Shown here piece after piece: positions 38,789-48,791 of a DNA stretch of 64,000 nucleotides. This stretch comes from Nocardioides mesophilus (lineage in GTDB: Bacteria; Actinomycetota; Actinomycetes; Propionibacteriales; Nocardioidaceae), in NCBI RefSeq assembly GCF_014395785.1, contig NZ_CP060713.1:1578501-1642500 (forward strand). Direction: 5' to 3'. The position numbers and the translations under genes are program-made. Under the pieces are notes generated by a model. The model made no database searches. It worked only from the letters and a program-made list of their open reading frames with translations, and was not told the DNA's origin. The first letter of the stretch is position 1. Each line of letters begins with the position of its first letter.

Positions 38789-39784
38789 TCAGCGGGTTCG
38801 GGGATCGAGCGCGTCACGCAGCCCGTCGCCGAACAGGTTGAAGGCCAGGACGGTGGCGAAGATCGCCAGGCCGGGCCAGAGCATGAAGTGCGGAGTCGTG
38901 TAGAAGGTCACCGCGTCGGAGAGCATCCCGCCCCAGGTCGCCGTCGGCGGTCGGACGCCCACCCCGAGGAAGGACAGCGCCGCCTCGAACAGGATGTTGG
39001 TCGGGATCAGCAGCGTGGCGTAGACCAGGATCGGCGCGACCAGGTTCGGCAGCAGCTCGGTGAACAGGATGTAGGGCCGCCTCGCCCCCAGGCTGCGGGC
39101 TGCGTCGACGAACTCCCGCTGTCGCAGCGACAGCGCCTGTCCGCGCACGATCCGGCCGATGTAGGGCCAGTTGAAGAAGCCGATGATGAAGATCAGCAGG
39201 ACGATCCGCAGGGTGTTGCCCTTGAGCCCGAAGGCGTTGTCGGGGAAGACCCCGGCCAGCGCGATCGCGAAGACCAGGAGCGGGAACGCCAGGAACATGT
39301 CCATCAACCGGCTGATGATCGCGTCGACCGAGCCGCCGAAGAAGCCGGCGATCACCCCCATCGTCGTGCCGATGGCCACCGACACCAGGGTCGCGAGGAA
39401 GGCGATCAACAGCGAGATCCGGGAGCCGTAGACGACCCGGCTGAAGATGTCGCGGCCGTTGACCGGCTCGACGCCCATCAGGTGGTCCCAGCTCATCCCG
39501 CCGAACTTGCCGATCGGCAGCAGGGTGCCGCCGGTGGTGTCGATCAGGTCCTGGTTGAACTGGTTCGGCGGCGAGCCGAGCAGCTTGACGATGAGCGGCG
39601 CGAAGATCGCCACCAGGACCAGGAAGACCAGGAACGCCGCGCCGGCGAGCGCGACCTTGTCCTTCTTCAACCGGCGCCAGGCGATCTGGCCCAGCGAGCG
39701 CCCCTCGATGGCGCCGCCGGCCCGGGCGACGGCCTCGGGATCGGCGACGTTCGAGCCGGGCTCGACCTCCAGCGGCGTGCTCAC
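38789..39784 (-). CDS. Oligopeptide ABC transporter permease (DppC/OppC type)
   Basis: A 331-residue permease, first gene of the operon. A cytoplasmic N-terminus containing SLGQIAWRRLKKDKVALAGA leads into the first helix. The EAA loop EFVDAARSLGARRPYILFTE lies near residue 215, and the C-terminus LNLFGDGLRDALDPRTR-like ending (AFNLFGDGLRDALDPR) is diagnostic of DppC proteins. The GTG at 39784 is chosen for its GAGGAG ribosome site. A longer frame up to 39931 has no such support. A promoter and three GTGCAC words lie upstream. Confidence 0.9.
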   Translation of the reverse strand: MSTPLEVEPGSNVADPEAVARAGGAIEGRSLGQIAWRRLKKDKVALAGAAFLVFLVLVAIFAPLIVKLLGSPPNQFNQDLIDTTGGTLLPIGKFGGMSWDHLMGVEPVNGRDIFSRVVYGSRISLLIAFLATLVSVAIGTTMGVIAGFFGGSVDAIISRLMDMFLAFPLLVFAIALAGVFPDNAFGLKGNTLRIVLLIFIIGFFNWPYIGRIVRGQALSLRQREFVDAARSLGARRPYILFTELLPNLVAPILVYATLLIPTNILFEAALSFLGVGVRPPTATWGGMLSDAVTFYTTPHFMLWPGLAIFATVLAFNLFGDGLRDALDPRTR

Positions 39785-39841
39785 GCGTGCAGACTCCTCA
39801 TGACCGGGCCGAGCAGGTGCACCCACATGCACCGAGTGCAC

Positions 39842-39870
39842 AACGTCGTCCCCTGCGGTCCCGGAGTCAA
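39842..39870 (-). promoter_or_regulatory. Promoter of the oligopeptide ABC operon
   Basis: On the minus strand, TTGACT (39865-39870), 17 bp, GACGTT (39842-39847), followed by a leader with three palindromic hexamers (GTGCAC, ATGCAC, GTGCAC at 39836, 39827 and 39817). The leader is about 50 nt and contains the GAGGAG ribosome site. Confidence 0.5.
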
Positions 39871-39979
39871 GGATCGCCACTGTCGTGTTGCGCAATCGTG
39901 ACGCAGTTGCACCTCCGCCGTCACACGCCATCGCCCACAGCGGGTCAAACCGACCCGAAGGGACTCCGCGGACGAGAGG

Positions 39980-41375
39980 TCAGCGGACGGAGCGGCCCGG
40001 GCCGCGCGGCTCCCGTGGGCGGACCCGGATCCGGGCGCCACCGCGGGGCACGCTGGTGATGTTGCGGACCTTGGGCCGGTCGGCCACCCCCTCGGTGCTC
40101 ACGTCGTACGTCGTCAGCACCTCGCGCAGCACCGTGACCCCCTCCATCAGCGAGAAGCCGGCGCCGATGCAGCGGCGCACCCCGCCCCCGAAGGGGATCC
40201 AGGTGTGCGGGGCGACCTCCCCCTCGAGGAACCGCTCGGGCCGGAACCGCTGCGGCTCCGGGTGGCTCTCGGGCCGGGCGTGGCCGAGGAGGATCGAGGG
40301 CGCGACGGTGGCGCCGCGTGGCAGGTCGATGCCGCCGATCGTGACCGGTGCCATCAGGTGCCGCGCCACCATCGGGATCACCGGGTGCAGCCGCAGCGAC
40401 TCCTTGAGGACCGCCTCGAGGAACTGGCCGCCCTCGGGCCCGTCGGCGTCGGCGGCCGCCCGGGCCCGGGCGAGCAGGCCCTCGTCGCGGCCGAGCTCGT
40501 AGAGCGTCCAGGAGAGTGCGGTCGCGGTCGTCTCGTGGCCGGCCAGCAGCAGGGTGACCAGCTGGTCGCGCAGCTCGGCGTCGGTCAGCGGCTGCTCGCC
40601 CTGCTCCGCTCCGACGCAGAGCAGTCGCGACAGCACGTCGGTGCGCTGCGCGAGGTCGGTGGCGCGGCGGCGCTCGGCGATCTCGGCGTACATCAGCCGG
40701 TCGAGCTCGCGCTGGTTCCGCACGGTCCGGCGCCACGGGCCGATCCGCTGCAGCCACGGATAGCCCCAGCCGAACAGCACCGCCGGGCTGATGTCGACGG
40801 TCTGCCGCACGCGCGGCCGCAGCGCCTCCAGCCGGGCCTCGTCGGTGACGCCGAAGACGACGCGCAGGATCACCTCGAGGGTGAGCGCGTTCATCCGGTC
40901 CAGCGAGCGGAACGACTCCGGGCTGCCAGCGCGCCACCTCGGAGCGCGCGATCCCGGTGACGAGCCGCTCGTAGCCGTGCAGGGCGGCGCCGTTGAAGGC
41001 GGGCATCAGCAGCTTGCGGGCGCGCTTGTGCTCCGCGGAGTCCTGGAGCAGCAGCGAGTGCTCGCCCATGATCGGGCCGAGGATGGCGTTGCCCTTGCCG
41101 GCGTGGAAGACCTCGGGGTCGCCGGCGAAGATCTCCCGGGCGTGCTCCGGGCGCGCGAACAGCACCAGCGCCGAGCCCTTCGGCATGATCCGGACGGTGA
41201 ACACGTCGCCGTAGCGCTGGTGCATCGCGGGCACGAACCGGTGCCGGAACCGGATCAGCGCGATGCTCTGCAGCACCGACGGCCAGCGCGGCCCGGGCGG
41301 CAGCGTCGCGTCCCCGACCACGCCGCGGACGTCGCGCGGGCGCATCGCCCGGAGCCGTGCGTCGGTCACCGACAC
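39980..41375 (-). CDS. Cytochrome P450, apparent frameshift
   Basis: A P450 of about 465 residues when joined. The N-terminal frame (start GTG 41375, GGAGG site) has DVFTVRIMPKGSALVLFARP and HKRARKLLMPAFNGAALHGY, the C-helix region. It breaks near 40925. The second frame resumes at LDRMNALTLEVILRVVFGV and carries the oxygen-binding I-helix LLLAGHETTATALSW, the ExxR motif VLKESLRLHP and the heme loop PFGGGVRRCIGAGF with the cysteine ligand. Removing one C from the CCC run, or adding two bases, restores SEVARWQPESFRSLDRMNAL. Substrate unknown. An MFS exporter gene lies upstream on the same strand. Confidence 0.82.
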
Positions 41376-41448
41376 CGCGAGCCTCCTCGACTAGAGCGCG
41401 CTTCACATACTACGGGTATGCCGGCAACCGTCGGAACCCCCGCGCGCC

Positions 41449-42747
41449 TCAGGGCTGCGGCGGCTGCGCCGCGGCCTCCCGGGCGGCCCGCTCGGCCACC
41501 GCGTGCTCGTCGGTGCGGGAGTCGTAGGACCAGAAGTCGCGCAGCCACGCGGCGGTGGCCGCCACCCCCACCACGCAGAGGATGCCCCCGCTGGTGATCG
41601 ACGCACGGACCGACCAGGCGTCCGCCACCAGGCCGGCCCGGGTCTGGCCGCCGAGCGGGCCGACGGAGTAGGAGAGCATCTCGATGCCGGCCAGCCGGCC
41701 CCGCATGCCGTCGGGGATGGTCTGGTTCCAGATCGTCGAGCGGAAGATCCCGCTGACCATGTCCGCCGCGCCGGCGCAGGCCAGCAGCACGGCCGCGACG
41801 TAGAGGTTCGGCGCCACCCCCATCAGCGCGATGGCGGCGCCGTAGCAGAGCGCGGCGATCACCACCGCCCGGCCGTGGTGGTGCACCCGCGAGGCCCACC
41901 CGGAGGTGGCGGTCGCGGCGATCGCCCCGACCGTCTCGGCGGAGTAGAGCATCCCGAGCAGCTCCGGGCGGGCGAAGACGTCGGCGGCCAGCGCCGGGAA
42001 CAGCACCACCGGCATCGCCATCAGCATGGCCGCGATGTCGACCAGGTAGGTGCCGAGGAGGTCGCGCCGGCCCACGGCGTACCGGATCCCCTCGCCGATC
42101 CCCTGCAGGCTGGGCGGGGTGGTCTCCCCCGCGTGCGGGTAGGGCCGCAGCACCACGAACAGCGTGGTGGCGACCAGCAGCCCGCTCACGTCGACCACGA
42201 AGCACCAGCCGATGCCGACCGAGGCGACCAGCAGGCCACCGACGGCGGGCCCGACCAGCAGGCCGATCTGCATCCCGAACGAGGACAGTGCGTTGGCGGC
42301 GGCGATCTGGTCGTGGCGGACGGTGCGCGGCTCGAGCGCCTCCTTCGACGGGCGCTGCATCGCGCTCGCCGCGGCGTGCAGGCCGCCGACCACGTAGATC
42401 AGCCACACCTGCGGGTCCTCGGCGAAGGCGTTGGCGGCGAGCACCCCGGTCAGGACCACCTGGGCGACGGCGGTCCAGATCAGCATCCGGCGGCGATCGA
42501 CGTGGTCGGCCAGCGCGCCGCCGTACAGCCCGAAGAACAGCAGCGGCACCAGCTCCACGATGCCCAGCGCGCCGACGGCGAAGTTCGAGCCGGTCTCCGT
42601 GTAGAGCTGGTAGGGGATCGCGACGTAGGAGACCATCGCCCCGAAGTAGAAGACCGTGCCGGCGACGAACAGCAGCCGGAAGTCCCGGGACTCCCGCAGC
42701 GGGGTGGTGTCCAGCCGCATCCCGCGCAGCCGCTCTCGAAGGGTCAC
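41449..42747 (-). CDS. Major facilitator superfamily exporter (enterobactin exporter-like)
   Basis: A 432-residue MFS protein with twelve predicted helices. The opening PLRESRDFRLLFVAGTVFYF and the loop GGALADHVDRRRMLIW between helices 2 and 3 are typical of the EntS/MFS_3 drug or siderophore exporter group. It starts with a GTG and is followed 73 bp later by the P450 gene, so a joint role in making or resisting a small molecule is possible but unproven. Confidence 0.85.
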   Translation of the reverse strand: MTLRERLRGMRLDTTPLRESRDFRLLFVAGTVFYFGAMVSYVAIPYQLYTETGSNFAVGALGIVELVPLLFFGLYGGALADHVDRRRMLIWTAVAQVVLTGVLAANAFAEDPQVWLIYVVGGLHAAASAMQRPSKEALEPRTVRHDQIAAANALSSFGMQIGLLVGPAVGGLLVASVGIGWCFVVDVSGLLVATTLFVVLRPYPHAGETTPPSLQGIGEGIRYAVGRRDLLGTYLVDIAAMLMAMPVVLFPALAADVFARPELLGMLYSAETVGAIAATATSGWASRVHHHGRAVVIAALCYGAAIALMGVAPNLYVAAVLLACAGAADMVSGIFRSTIWNQTIPDGMRGRLAGIEMLSYSVGPLGGQTRAGLVADAWSVRASITSGGILCVVGVAATAAWLRDFWSYDSRTDEHAVAERAAREAAAQPPQP

Positions 42748-42831
42748 GCCGGAGAAGTGTGCCGTCGCCCGGGCCGGCGGGCCACCGGTTTCCCGGACCC
42801 GGGGTACGACGGTCCGGTGCGCCGGGCGGCT

Positions 42832-45798
42832 TCAGGGCAGCAGGCCGTCGCGGCGGGCGATCGCCGCGGCCTCGGTGCGGCCGGCGGCACCGAGCTTGGC
42901 CAGGATGTTCGACACGTGCACGCTGACCGTCTTGGCGCTGATGAACAGCTGCCGCGCGATCTCGCCGTTGCTGCGCCCGGCCGCGACCAGCGTGAGGATC
43001 TCCCGCTCCCGGGCGGTCAGCGCCGCGGGGCCGCTCGCGCCCGGCGACCGGTCCCGGAGGCCGGACGGGCCGAACCGGCGCAGCTCGGCGAGGAGCGGGG
43101 CCGCCCCCAGCCGCCCGGCGCTCGCCCGGGCCTCGGCGAGCAGCGGCCGGGCGGCGTCGGTGTCTCCGGCTGCGGCGAGCACGGCGCCCAGCCGGGCCTG
43201 GGAGCGGGCGGTCTCGAAGACGTGGCCGAGCTCGGCGAACGCCGCGACCGCCGCCCGCCACGCCGCCACCAGCTCGTCCTCGGCGGGCGGCTCGACGCCG
43301 GTCAGCCAGCGCAGCCGCAGGTGCTCGGCGTGCACCCGGGCCACCCAGGCGCGGCCCTCGGGCCCGAACGGGTGGCGCAGGGTGCGCACGCGTTCCTGCA
43401 CCCGCTCCACCGCCACGAGGAGGTCCGGGACCGGTGCCAGCAGCCGGGACCGGTCGGCGGTGCCCGCGGCGGCGGCCGACGCCAGCTGCCCCAGGAGCAG
43501 CGCGACGATCCGGATCCGGGCCTGGAAGTGCTCGTTCCAGATCCGCGAGACCGTGCCGATCAGCTCGTCGTGCAGGACCAGGGCGTCCTCCAGCCGACCG
43601 GCGTCGCCCAGCAGGTCGATCGCCGCGCCGCCGCTGGTGATCGCCAGCACCCCGTCGCGGTCCCACATGGCCTGCAGGCGAGGCAGCTGCTCCAGCGCGA
43701 CGGCCTCGCCCCGGCCAGCGGCGACCGCGAGAGCGACTGCGTCCAGCAGCGCCTCGGCGACCGGCGGACCGGGTGCCTCCCGGTCCACGACGTCGCCCAC
43801 GCCGTCCCAGTCGCCGACCTGGTAGCAGGTGAGCGCCTCGAGCAGCCGGGCGTCGAAGCCGTAGGGCGCCCAGGGCCGCCCGGCGTCCCGGGCCACCTCG
43901 GCCGCCAGCCGGAAGGTGGTGCGGGCCTCGTCGAGCCGGCCGCGCTCGAGGTGGACGCCGCCGAGCAGGTAGAGGCCGCGCATCTCCGAGAGCGTGTCGT
44001 GGGTCTCGCGGGCCTGGTCGACGATGCCGGTCAGGGCGCGGATCGCGCTGTCCGGGTCGCCGGTGAGCTGGTCGACCCCGGCCAGCGTGGTGGTCGCGTC
44101 GGCGACCACGGTGGGCAGGTCGAGCTTCTGCGCCAGGGACAGCGCCTCGGAGGCGAACTGCGCGGCCTCGGCGTGGTGGTCGCGCTGCAGCTGCGCCCCG
44201 GCGTGGACCGCCAGCAGCCGGGCCCGCAGCGGCGTCGGCTCGGCCGGCACGAGCTCGAGCGCCTCGGTGGTGAAGGGAAGCGCGTCCTCGCTCCACTCGG
44301 TGAGCAGGATCGCCGCGGCGGCCGCCATCAGCAGCCGCGCCCGGTGCAGGGCCGGCGCGTCGGCCGGGAGCCGGAGCAGGTGCTCCTCGATGAGCTTGCG
44401 GGCGCGCGTCGGGTGCCCGGAGGCGGTCACGGCGTCACCGGCCCGGATCACCAGGGAGACCCGGTCGACGCCCTCGGGCAGCGAGCGCCCGGGGTCCACC
44501 AGCAGCTCCAGCGCGCTCTCGTAGTGGCGGGCCGCCTCGTCGGGCCCGCCCACCGACATCGCGTCGTCACCGGCCTCGATGCCGGCGCGCAGGGCGGTGT
44601 CGAGGTCGTGGGCGGCGCGGGCGTGCCGGGCGAGCTCGGCGGCGGTGCCGGCCACCCGGTGCGAGGCGATCGCGTCCGCGTAGGTGGCGTGCAGCCGGAC
44701 CCGCTCGCCGGGGAGCAGGTCGTCGTAGACGGCCTCGGCGAGCAGCGCGTGCCGGAACGCGTAGCCGTCGTCGCCGACCCGGACCAGCACGTGCGACTCC
44801 ACCGCGCCGCGCAGCGCCCGGTCCAGGGTCGGCCCGTCGAGGCCGACCACGGTGCTGAGCAGCGCGTGCGACACCCGGCGGCCGGCGACCGCGGCCGCGC
44901 GGATCACCTCGCGGCTCTCTTCCTCCAGCCGGTCCAGCCGCACCAGCAGCAGGTCGGCGAGGTCCTCGGGCAGCCCCTGCGGACCGCAGTCGCCGAGCTC
45001 GGCGTTGAGCAGCTCCTCGGCGAAGAACGCGTTGCCCTCGGCGCGGTCGACGATGGCGCGCAACGCGGCGGGGTCGAGGTCGCCGCCGTGCAGGGTCCGC
45101 AGCAGGCGGCGTACGTCGTCGTCGCCGAGCGGCGGCAGCTGCAGCCGCTGCACGCCGGGCAGCCGGGCCCACTCGGCGACCGCGGCGCGCAGCGGGTGCC
45201 GCCGGTGCAGGTCATCGGAGCGGTAGGAGGCGACCACCGCGACGGGGGTCAGGAACGGCCGGGTGAACAGGTAGGTGAGCAGGTCGCGGGTGGACCGGTC
45301 GGCCCAGTGGACGTCCTCGAGCACGACGAGCAGCGGCGTCTCCTCGGCCAGCTGCTCCAGCGCGCCGTGGACGGCGGCGAACAGGTCGCCCCGGGCGATC
45401 CCCTCGCCCGGTGCGGTGCCGCTCCCCGAGAGCAACCGGCGACCGGGCTGCAGGTGGTCGAGCGCGGGGTAGGAGCCGGCGAGGGCGCGGACCGTCTCGG
45501 GCTGCTGCTGCGCCAGCCGGCCGAACAGCTCGGAGAACGGAAGGTAGGGCAGCGCGCTGTCACCGAAGTCGAGGCAGTGGCCGACGGCGGTGCGCCACCC
45601 GGCCACGGCGGCGCGGTCGAGCAGCTCGGTGAGCAGCCGGGTCTTGCCGACCCCGGCGTCGCCGGCCAGCAGCACGGCCCGGGACCGCGGCCCCTCGTCG
45701 ACCCCGAGCAGATCGGTGAGCTGGGCGAGCTCACGGTCGCGCCCGAGGATCGGGACGCGGAGGTCGGTGTCGGCGTAGGGAGCCACGGAGCCCATCAT
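42832..45798 (-). CDS. Large ATP-binding LuxR-family (LAL, MalT-like) transcriptional regulator
   Basis: A 988-residue signal-transduction ATPase. Residues 25-190 form an ATPase domain with Walker [20 protein letters not shown] and [20 protein letters not shown] long TPR-like helical repeat region spans about 380-900. The C-terminal LuxR HTH reads [20 protein letters not shown], then [20 protein letters not shown]. Such regulators bind a ligand with ATP, oligomerise and activate transcription. The ATG at 45798 follows GGTGAG, but a GTG at 45861 overlaps the upstream small gene by four bases and would add 21 residues. The target genes are not evident. Confidence 0.88.
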   Translation of the reverse strand: MMGSVAPYADTDLRVPILGRDRELAQLTDLLGVDEGPRSRAVLLAGDAGVGKTRLLTELLDRAAVAGWRTAVGHCLDFGDSALPYLPFSELFGRLAQQQPETVRALAGSYPALDHLQPGRRLLSGSGTAPGEGIARGDLFAAVHGALEQLAEETPLLVVLEDVHWADRSTRDLLTYLFTRPFLTPVAVVASYRSDDLHRRHPLRAAVAEWARLPGVQRLQLPPLGDDDVRRLLRTLHGGDLDPAALRAIVDRAEGNAFFAEELLNAELGDCGPQGLPEDLADLLLVRLDRLEEESREVIRAAAVAGRRVSHALLSTVVGLDGPTLDRALRGAVESHVLVRVGDDGYAFRHALLAEAVYDDLLPGERVRLHATYADAIASHRVAGTAAELARHARAAHDLDTALRAGIEAGDDAMSVGGPDEAARHYESALELLVDPGRSLPEGVDRVSLVIRAGDAVTASGHPTRARKLIEEHLLRLPADAPALHRARLLMAAAAAILLTEWSEDALPFTTEALELVPAEPTPLRARLLAVHAGAQLQRDHHAEAAQFASEALSLAQKLDLPTVVADATTTLAGVDQLTGDPDSAIRALTGIVDQARETHDTLSEMRGLYLLGGVHLERGRLDEARTTFRLAAEVARDAGRPWAPYGFDARLLEALTCYQVGDWDGVGDVVDREAPGPPVAEALLDAVALAVAAGRGEAVALEQLPRLQAMWDRDGVLAITSGGAAIDLLGDAGRLEDALVLHDELIGTVSRIWNEHFQARIRIVALLLGQLASAAAAGTADRSRLLAPVPDLLVAVERVQERVRTLRHPFGPEGRAWVARVHAEHLRLRWLTGVEPPAEDELVAAWRAAVAAFAELGHVFETARSQARLGAVLAAAGDTDAARPLLAEARASAGRLGAAPLLAELRRFGPSGLRDRSPGASGPAALTAREREILTLVAAGRSNGEIARQLFISAKTVSVHVSNILAKLGAAGRTEAAAIARRDGLLP

Positions 45799-45857
45799 GG
45801 CGCTCACCACCGACAGGGGGGACGGGATCTCCCCGGTCGGGGTGAGCAGGCCGGCAC

Positions 45858-46049
45858 TCACGCGACGGCGAGCGGCCGGCGGCGCTGCCCGGGCAGCTTC
45901 AGGCCGGGCCGGCGCGGCAGCCAGTGCCTGCGACCGCGCGGGCCGAGCGGGCGCTGGTGGTAGTCGCGACGGGCGCGCTCCTGGCGGTACTGGATCTCGG
46001 CGGACCAGAACGGCTGGAACCCTGCGGCGGCGATCTCGGACATCTTCAT
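45858..46049 (-). CDS. Small basic protein (63 residues), unknown, upstream of the LAL regulator
   Basis: Not recognised. It opens [20 protein letters not shown], followed by a basic segment [19 protein letters not shown] and an Arg/Pro-rich tail [18 protein letters not shown]. An aromatic patch (FQPFW) precedes a long basic helix. A GGAAAGG ribosome site stands right before the ATG at 46049. The stop overlaps a GTG (45861) in frame with the LAL regulator, suggesting translational coupling. A GGGAGAACTCCC dyad lies 60 bp upstream. The coding evidence is the ribosome site and the overlap. It could be a regulator partner or a short leader peptide. Confidence 0.55.
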   Translation of the reverse strand: MKMSEIAAAGFQPFWSAEIQYRQERARRDYHQRPLGPRGRRHWLPRRPGLKLPGQRRRPLAVA

Positions 46050-46109
46050 GACCTTTCCTCTCAGGATCTGATGACTCGATCCTGCGTCCCTGAGGTGGGG
46101 CCGCACATC

Positions 46110-46121
46110 GGGAGAACTCCC
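46110..46121. promoter_or_regulatory. GGGAGAACTCCC dyad upstream of the small gene
   Basis: A 12-nt dyad with 5-bp arms 60 bp before the small gene. Its position suits an operator or activator site for the small gene/LAL unit, possibly autoregulation by the LAL protein. This is inference from position only. Confidence 0.35.
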
Positions 46122-46199
46122 TATCTCCGCGGCCGCCGGCGCTGGGGTGCCTTAGGCCGGGTGCCCGCTCGCTCCGAGTGCGGTGACGGGGCGCCCGGG

Positions 46200-47411
46200 T
46201 CAGCTGCCGGCGGCTCCCGCGGGCCGTCCCCGCACGAAGGTCTCGCTGACCAGCGGCACCCCGGGCCGGTAGGCGAGGTGGAGGTAGGACGGCGCCTCCA
46301 GCACCGCGAGGTCGGCGCGCGCGCCCGGGCGCAGGTGCCCGACGTCGTCGCGGTCCAGCGCCGCGGCGCCACCCAGCGTCGCCGCGGCAAGCGCCTCCGC
46401 CGGGCTCATCCGCATCTCCCGGACCGCCAGCGCGATGCACAGCGGCATCGAGGAGGTGTAGCAGGAGCCGGGGTTGCAGTCGGTGGCCAGCGCTACGCGG
46501 ACCCCGGCGTCGAGCAGCCGCCGCGCGTCCGGGTACGGCGAGCGGGTCGAGAACTCCACGCCGGGCAGCAGGGTGGCCATCGTGCCGGAGCCGGCCAGCG
46601 CGTCGACGTCCGCGGCGGACAGGTAGGTGCAGTGGTCCACGGCGGCCAGCCCGAGCTCGCAGGCCAGCCGGACGCCCGGGCCGGGACCGAGCTGGTTGGC
46701 GTGCAGCCGCCCGCGCAGGCCGCGGGCCGCCCCGGCCGCGAGGACGGTGCGCGCCTGGTCGGCGTCGAAGGCGCCCCGGTCGCAGAAGACGTCGATCCAC
46801 CGGGCGTGCGGGGCGCAGGCGTCGAGCATCGGCCCGGTCACCAGCTCGACGTACTCCTCGGCCGTGCTGCCCTCGGGGACCACGTGCGCGCCGAGGAAGG
46901 TGGTCTCCGGGGTCACCTGCCGGGCCAGCGCCAGCGAGCGGGCCTCGTCGCGGACGGTGAGGCCGTAGCCGCTCTTGACCTCCACGGTGGTGGTGCCCTG
47001 CCGGCGCATCTCGCCCACCAGCCGGGCCAGGTTCGCGGCGAGCTGCTCGTCGGTGGCGGCCCGGGTCGCTGCCACCGTGGTCCGGATGCCGCCGGCGGAG
47101 TACGGCGTCCCGGTCATCCGGGCCGCGAACTCCTCCGCCCGGTCACCGGCGAAGACCAGGTGGCTGTGCGAGTCGACGAAGCCCGGGATGACGGCCCGGC
47201 CGCCGACGTCGTAGGCGGTGTCGGCCGCGGGAGCCTGCCGGGCCGGACCGGTCCAGGCGACGCGGCCGTCCTCGAGCAGCAGCGCCGCGTCCCGCAGCGG
47301 CAGCGGGCCGTGCGCGGGGTCGTGGGTGGTGAGCTCGCCGATGCCGGTGAGCAGCAGCGTCGGGCCTGCGGGGTCGGGAGAGCCGCCGGGGACGCTCGGG
47401 TTTGCTGGCAT
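46200..47411 (-). CDS. hutI: Imidazolonepropionase
   Basis: A 403-residue amidohydrolase that opens imidazolone-5-propionate to N-formimino-L-glutamate, step three of histidine degradation. The metal motif is [20 protein letters not shown] (near residue 78). Substrate-site segments are [17 protein letters not shown] (near 145) and [20 protein letters not shown] (near 318). Length is normal. The start follows the hutF stop by 3 bp, so they are cotranscribed. It is the last gene of the downstream hut transcript. Confidence 0.96.
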   Translation of the reverse strand: MPANPSVPGGSPDPAGPTLLLTGIGELTTHDPAHGPLPLRDAALLLEDGRVAWTGPARQAPAADTAYDVGGRAVIPGFVDSHSHLVFAGDRAEEFAARMTGTPYSAGGIRTTVAATRAATDEQLAANLARLVGEMRRQGTTTVEVKSGYGLTVRDEARSLALARQVTPETTFLGAHVVPEGSTAEEYVELVTGPMLDACAPHARWIDVFCDRGAFDADQARTVLAAGAARGLRGRLHANQLGPGPGVRLACELGLAAVDHCTYLSAADVDALAGSGTMATLLPGVEFSTRSPYPDARRLLDAGVRVALATDCNPGSCYTSSMPLCIALAVREMRMSPAEALAAATLGGAAALDRDDVGHLRPGARADLAVLEAPSYLHLAYRPGVPLVSETFVRGRPAGAAGS

Positions 47412-47414
47412 CCC

Positions 47415-48791
47415 TCAGTCCTCCCACACCGCGCGCACGGCCCGGTCCAGCGCGGCACCGACGTCGCGCTGCTGCCCCGGCTCGAGGACCACCCTGCCCT
47501 GCGCGACCACGTGCACGACGTCGGCCGCGCCGGCGGCGAACACCGCGGTCTCGGCGGAGCCACCGGTGCCCGCGGTCCGCGGCGAGAGCAGGTCGAGGGT
47601 GACCAGGTCGGCCGGGGCGCCGACCGCGATCCGGCCGGCGTCGGGGAAGCCGAGCGAGCGGTGCCCGGCCGCGGAGGCCGCGGTGAGCAGCTCGGCCGCC
47701 GACCAGTGGCCGCGTTCCTGGGAGGCGAGCCGCTCGTCGAGCTCGACGGCCCGCATCTCCTCGAACGGGTCCACCACGGCGTGGCTGTCGCTGCCGATCG
47801 TCAGGAGGGCGCCGGCCTCGTGCAGCAGCCGCGACGGCCCGATGCCATCGGCGAGGTCGCGCTCGGTGGTGGCGCAGAAGCAGACATGGCTGCGGCTGTC
47901 CCCGAGCAGCGCGACGTCGGCGTCGGTCAGGTGGGTGGCGTGCACCACGGTGCTGCGCGGTCCCAGCGCCCCGGCCTCCTCCAGCACCCCGGTGGGGGTC
48001 TCGCCGTAGGCCGCCAGGCAGGCGACGTTCTCGGCCACCTGCTCGGAGAGGTGCGCGTGCAGCGGGGCCCGGTGCGCGTCGGCCCAGTCCGCCACCAGGT
48101 GGATCTGGTCGCGCGGCACGGCCCGGACCGAGTGGATCGCCGCGCCCACGACGACCTCCTCGCCGCCGGCGTGCTCCAGCCGCTCCAGCCGGCTCGCCCA
48201 GCCCTCCGCGTCACCGTCGGAGAAACGCTGCTGCACGCCGTCGGCCGGCGTACCGATGCCGGAGCCGAGGTAGCACGCGTCCAGCAGCGCGATCCGGATC
48301 CCCACGTCGCGGGCGGCCTCGACGAGCGCGACGCCCATCGCGTTCGGCTCGTCGTACGGCCGGCCGCCGCGGCCGTGGTGCAGGTAGTGGAACTCCCCCA
48401 CGCTGGTGAACCCGGCGGCGAGCATCTCGCGGTACGTCGCCCGGGCGAGGTCGTAGTAGCGGTCCGGGTCGAGCCGGTCGGCGAGGGCGTACATCTGCTC
48501 GCGCCAGCTCCAGAACGTGCCGCGCTCACGCTGGGTCCGGCCCCGCAGCGCCCGGTGGAAGGCGTGGCTGTGGCAGTTGGCCAGGCCCGGGACGGTGAGC
48601 CCGGCCAGCCGGTGCGCGCCGGGCGGTGCCGCGACGCCGGTCTCGACGCGGACGAACCGGCCCTCCTCGACCGCGACCAGGACGCCGTCCACGGTGTCGC
48701 CACTGCCGCCGCTGCCGGTCACGTGTGCGCCGGCGGGACCCGGGTCCGCGGCCCCCAGCCAGGCCCGCTCCAGCCAGTAGGTCTCAGGCAC
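47415..48791 (-). CDS. hutF: Formimidoylglutamate deiminase
   Basis: A 458-residue amidohydrolase that converts N-formimino-L-glutamate to N-formyl-L-glutamate and ammonia, the two-step branch of histidine degradation. Metal ligands are seen in GLANCHSHAFHRALRGRTQR (near residue 60) and TIGSDSHAVVDPFEEMRAVE (near 330). SVGEFHYLHHGRGGRPYDEP near 125 is characteristic of HutF. The GTG start at 48791 overlaps the upstream amidohydrolase gene by eight bases. HutF predicts a formylglutamate hydrolase downstream in the pathway, and none of the usual HutG type is present. Confidence 0.93.
   Translation of the reverse strand: MPETYWLERAWLGAADPGPAGAHVTGSGGSGDTVDGVLVAVEEGRFVRVETGVAAPPGAHRLAGLTVPGLANCHSHAFHRALRGRTQRERGTFWSWREQMYALADRLDPDRYYDLARATYREMLAAGFTSVGEFHYLHHGRGGRPYDEPNAMGVALVEAARDVGIRIALLDACYLGSGIGTPADGVQQRFSDGDAEGWASRLERLEHAGGEEVVVGAAIHSVRAVPRDQIHLVADWADAHRAPLHAHLSEQVAENVACLAAYGETPTGVLEEAGALGPRSTVVHATHLTDADVALLGDSRSHVCFCATTERDLADGIGPSRLLHEAGALLTIGSDSHAVVDPFEEMRAVELDERLASQERGHWSAAELLTAASAAGHRSLGFPDAGRIAVGAPADLVTLDLLSPRTAGTGGSAETAVFAAGAADVVHVVAQGRVVLEPGQQRDVGAALDRAVRAVWED

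Noticed and set aside
40000-42747. Biosynthetic gene cluster around the P450 and MFS exporter
   Set aside because: No core enzyme, precursor peptide or tailoring partner is present, so only a weak link between two genes remains.
41503-45963. A 1486-residue plus-strand frame, and similar long frames opposite fba, dnaK and the EtfD-like gene
   Set aside because: These are typical antisense frames of GC-rich genes. They carry no motifs, have skewed composition and lie opposite well-conserved proteins.
42832-46800. LAL regulator starting far upstream within hutI
   Set aside because: The upstream part is an out-of-frame shadow of hutI with no conserved sequence.
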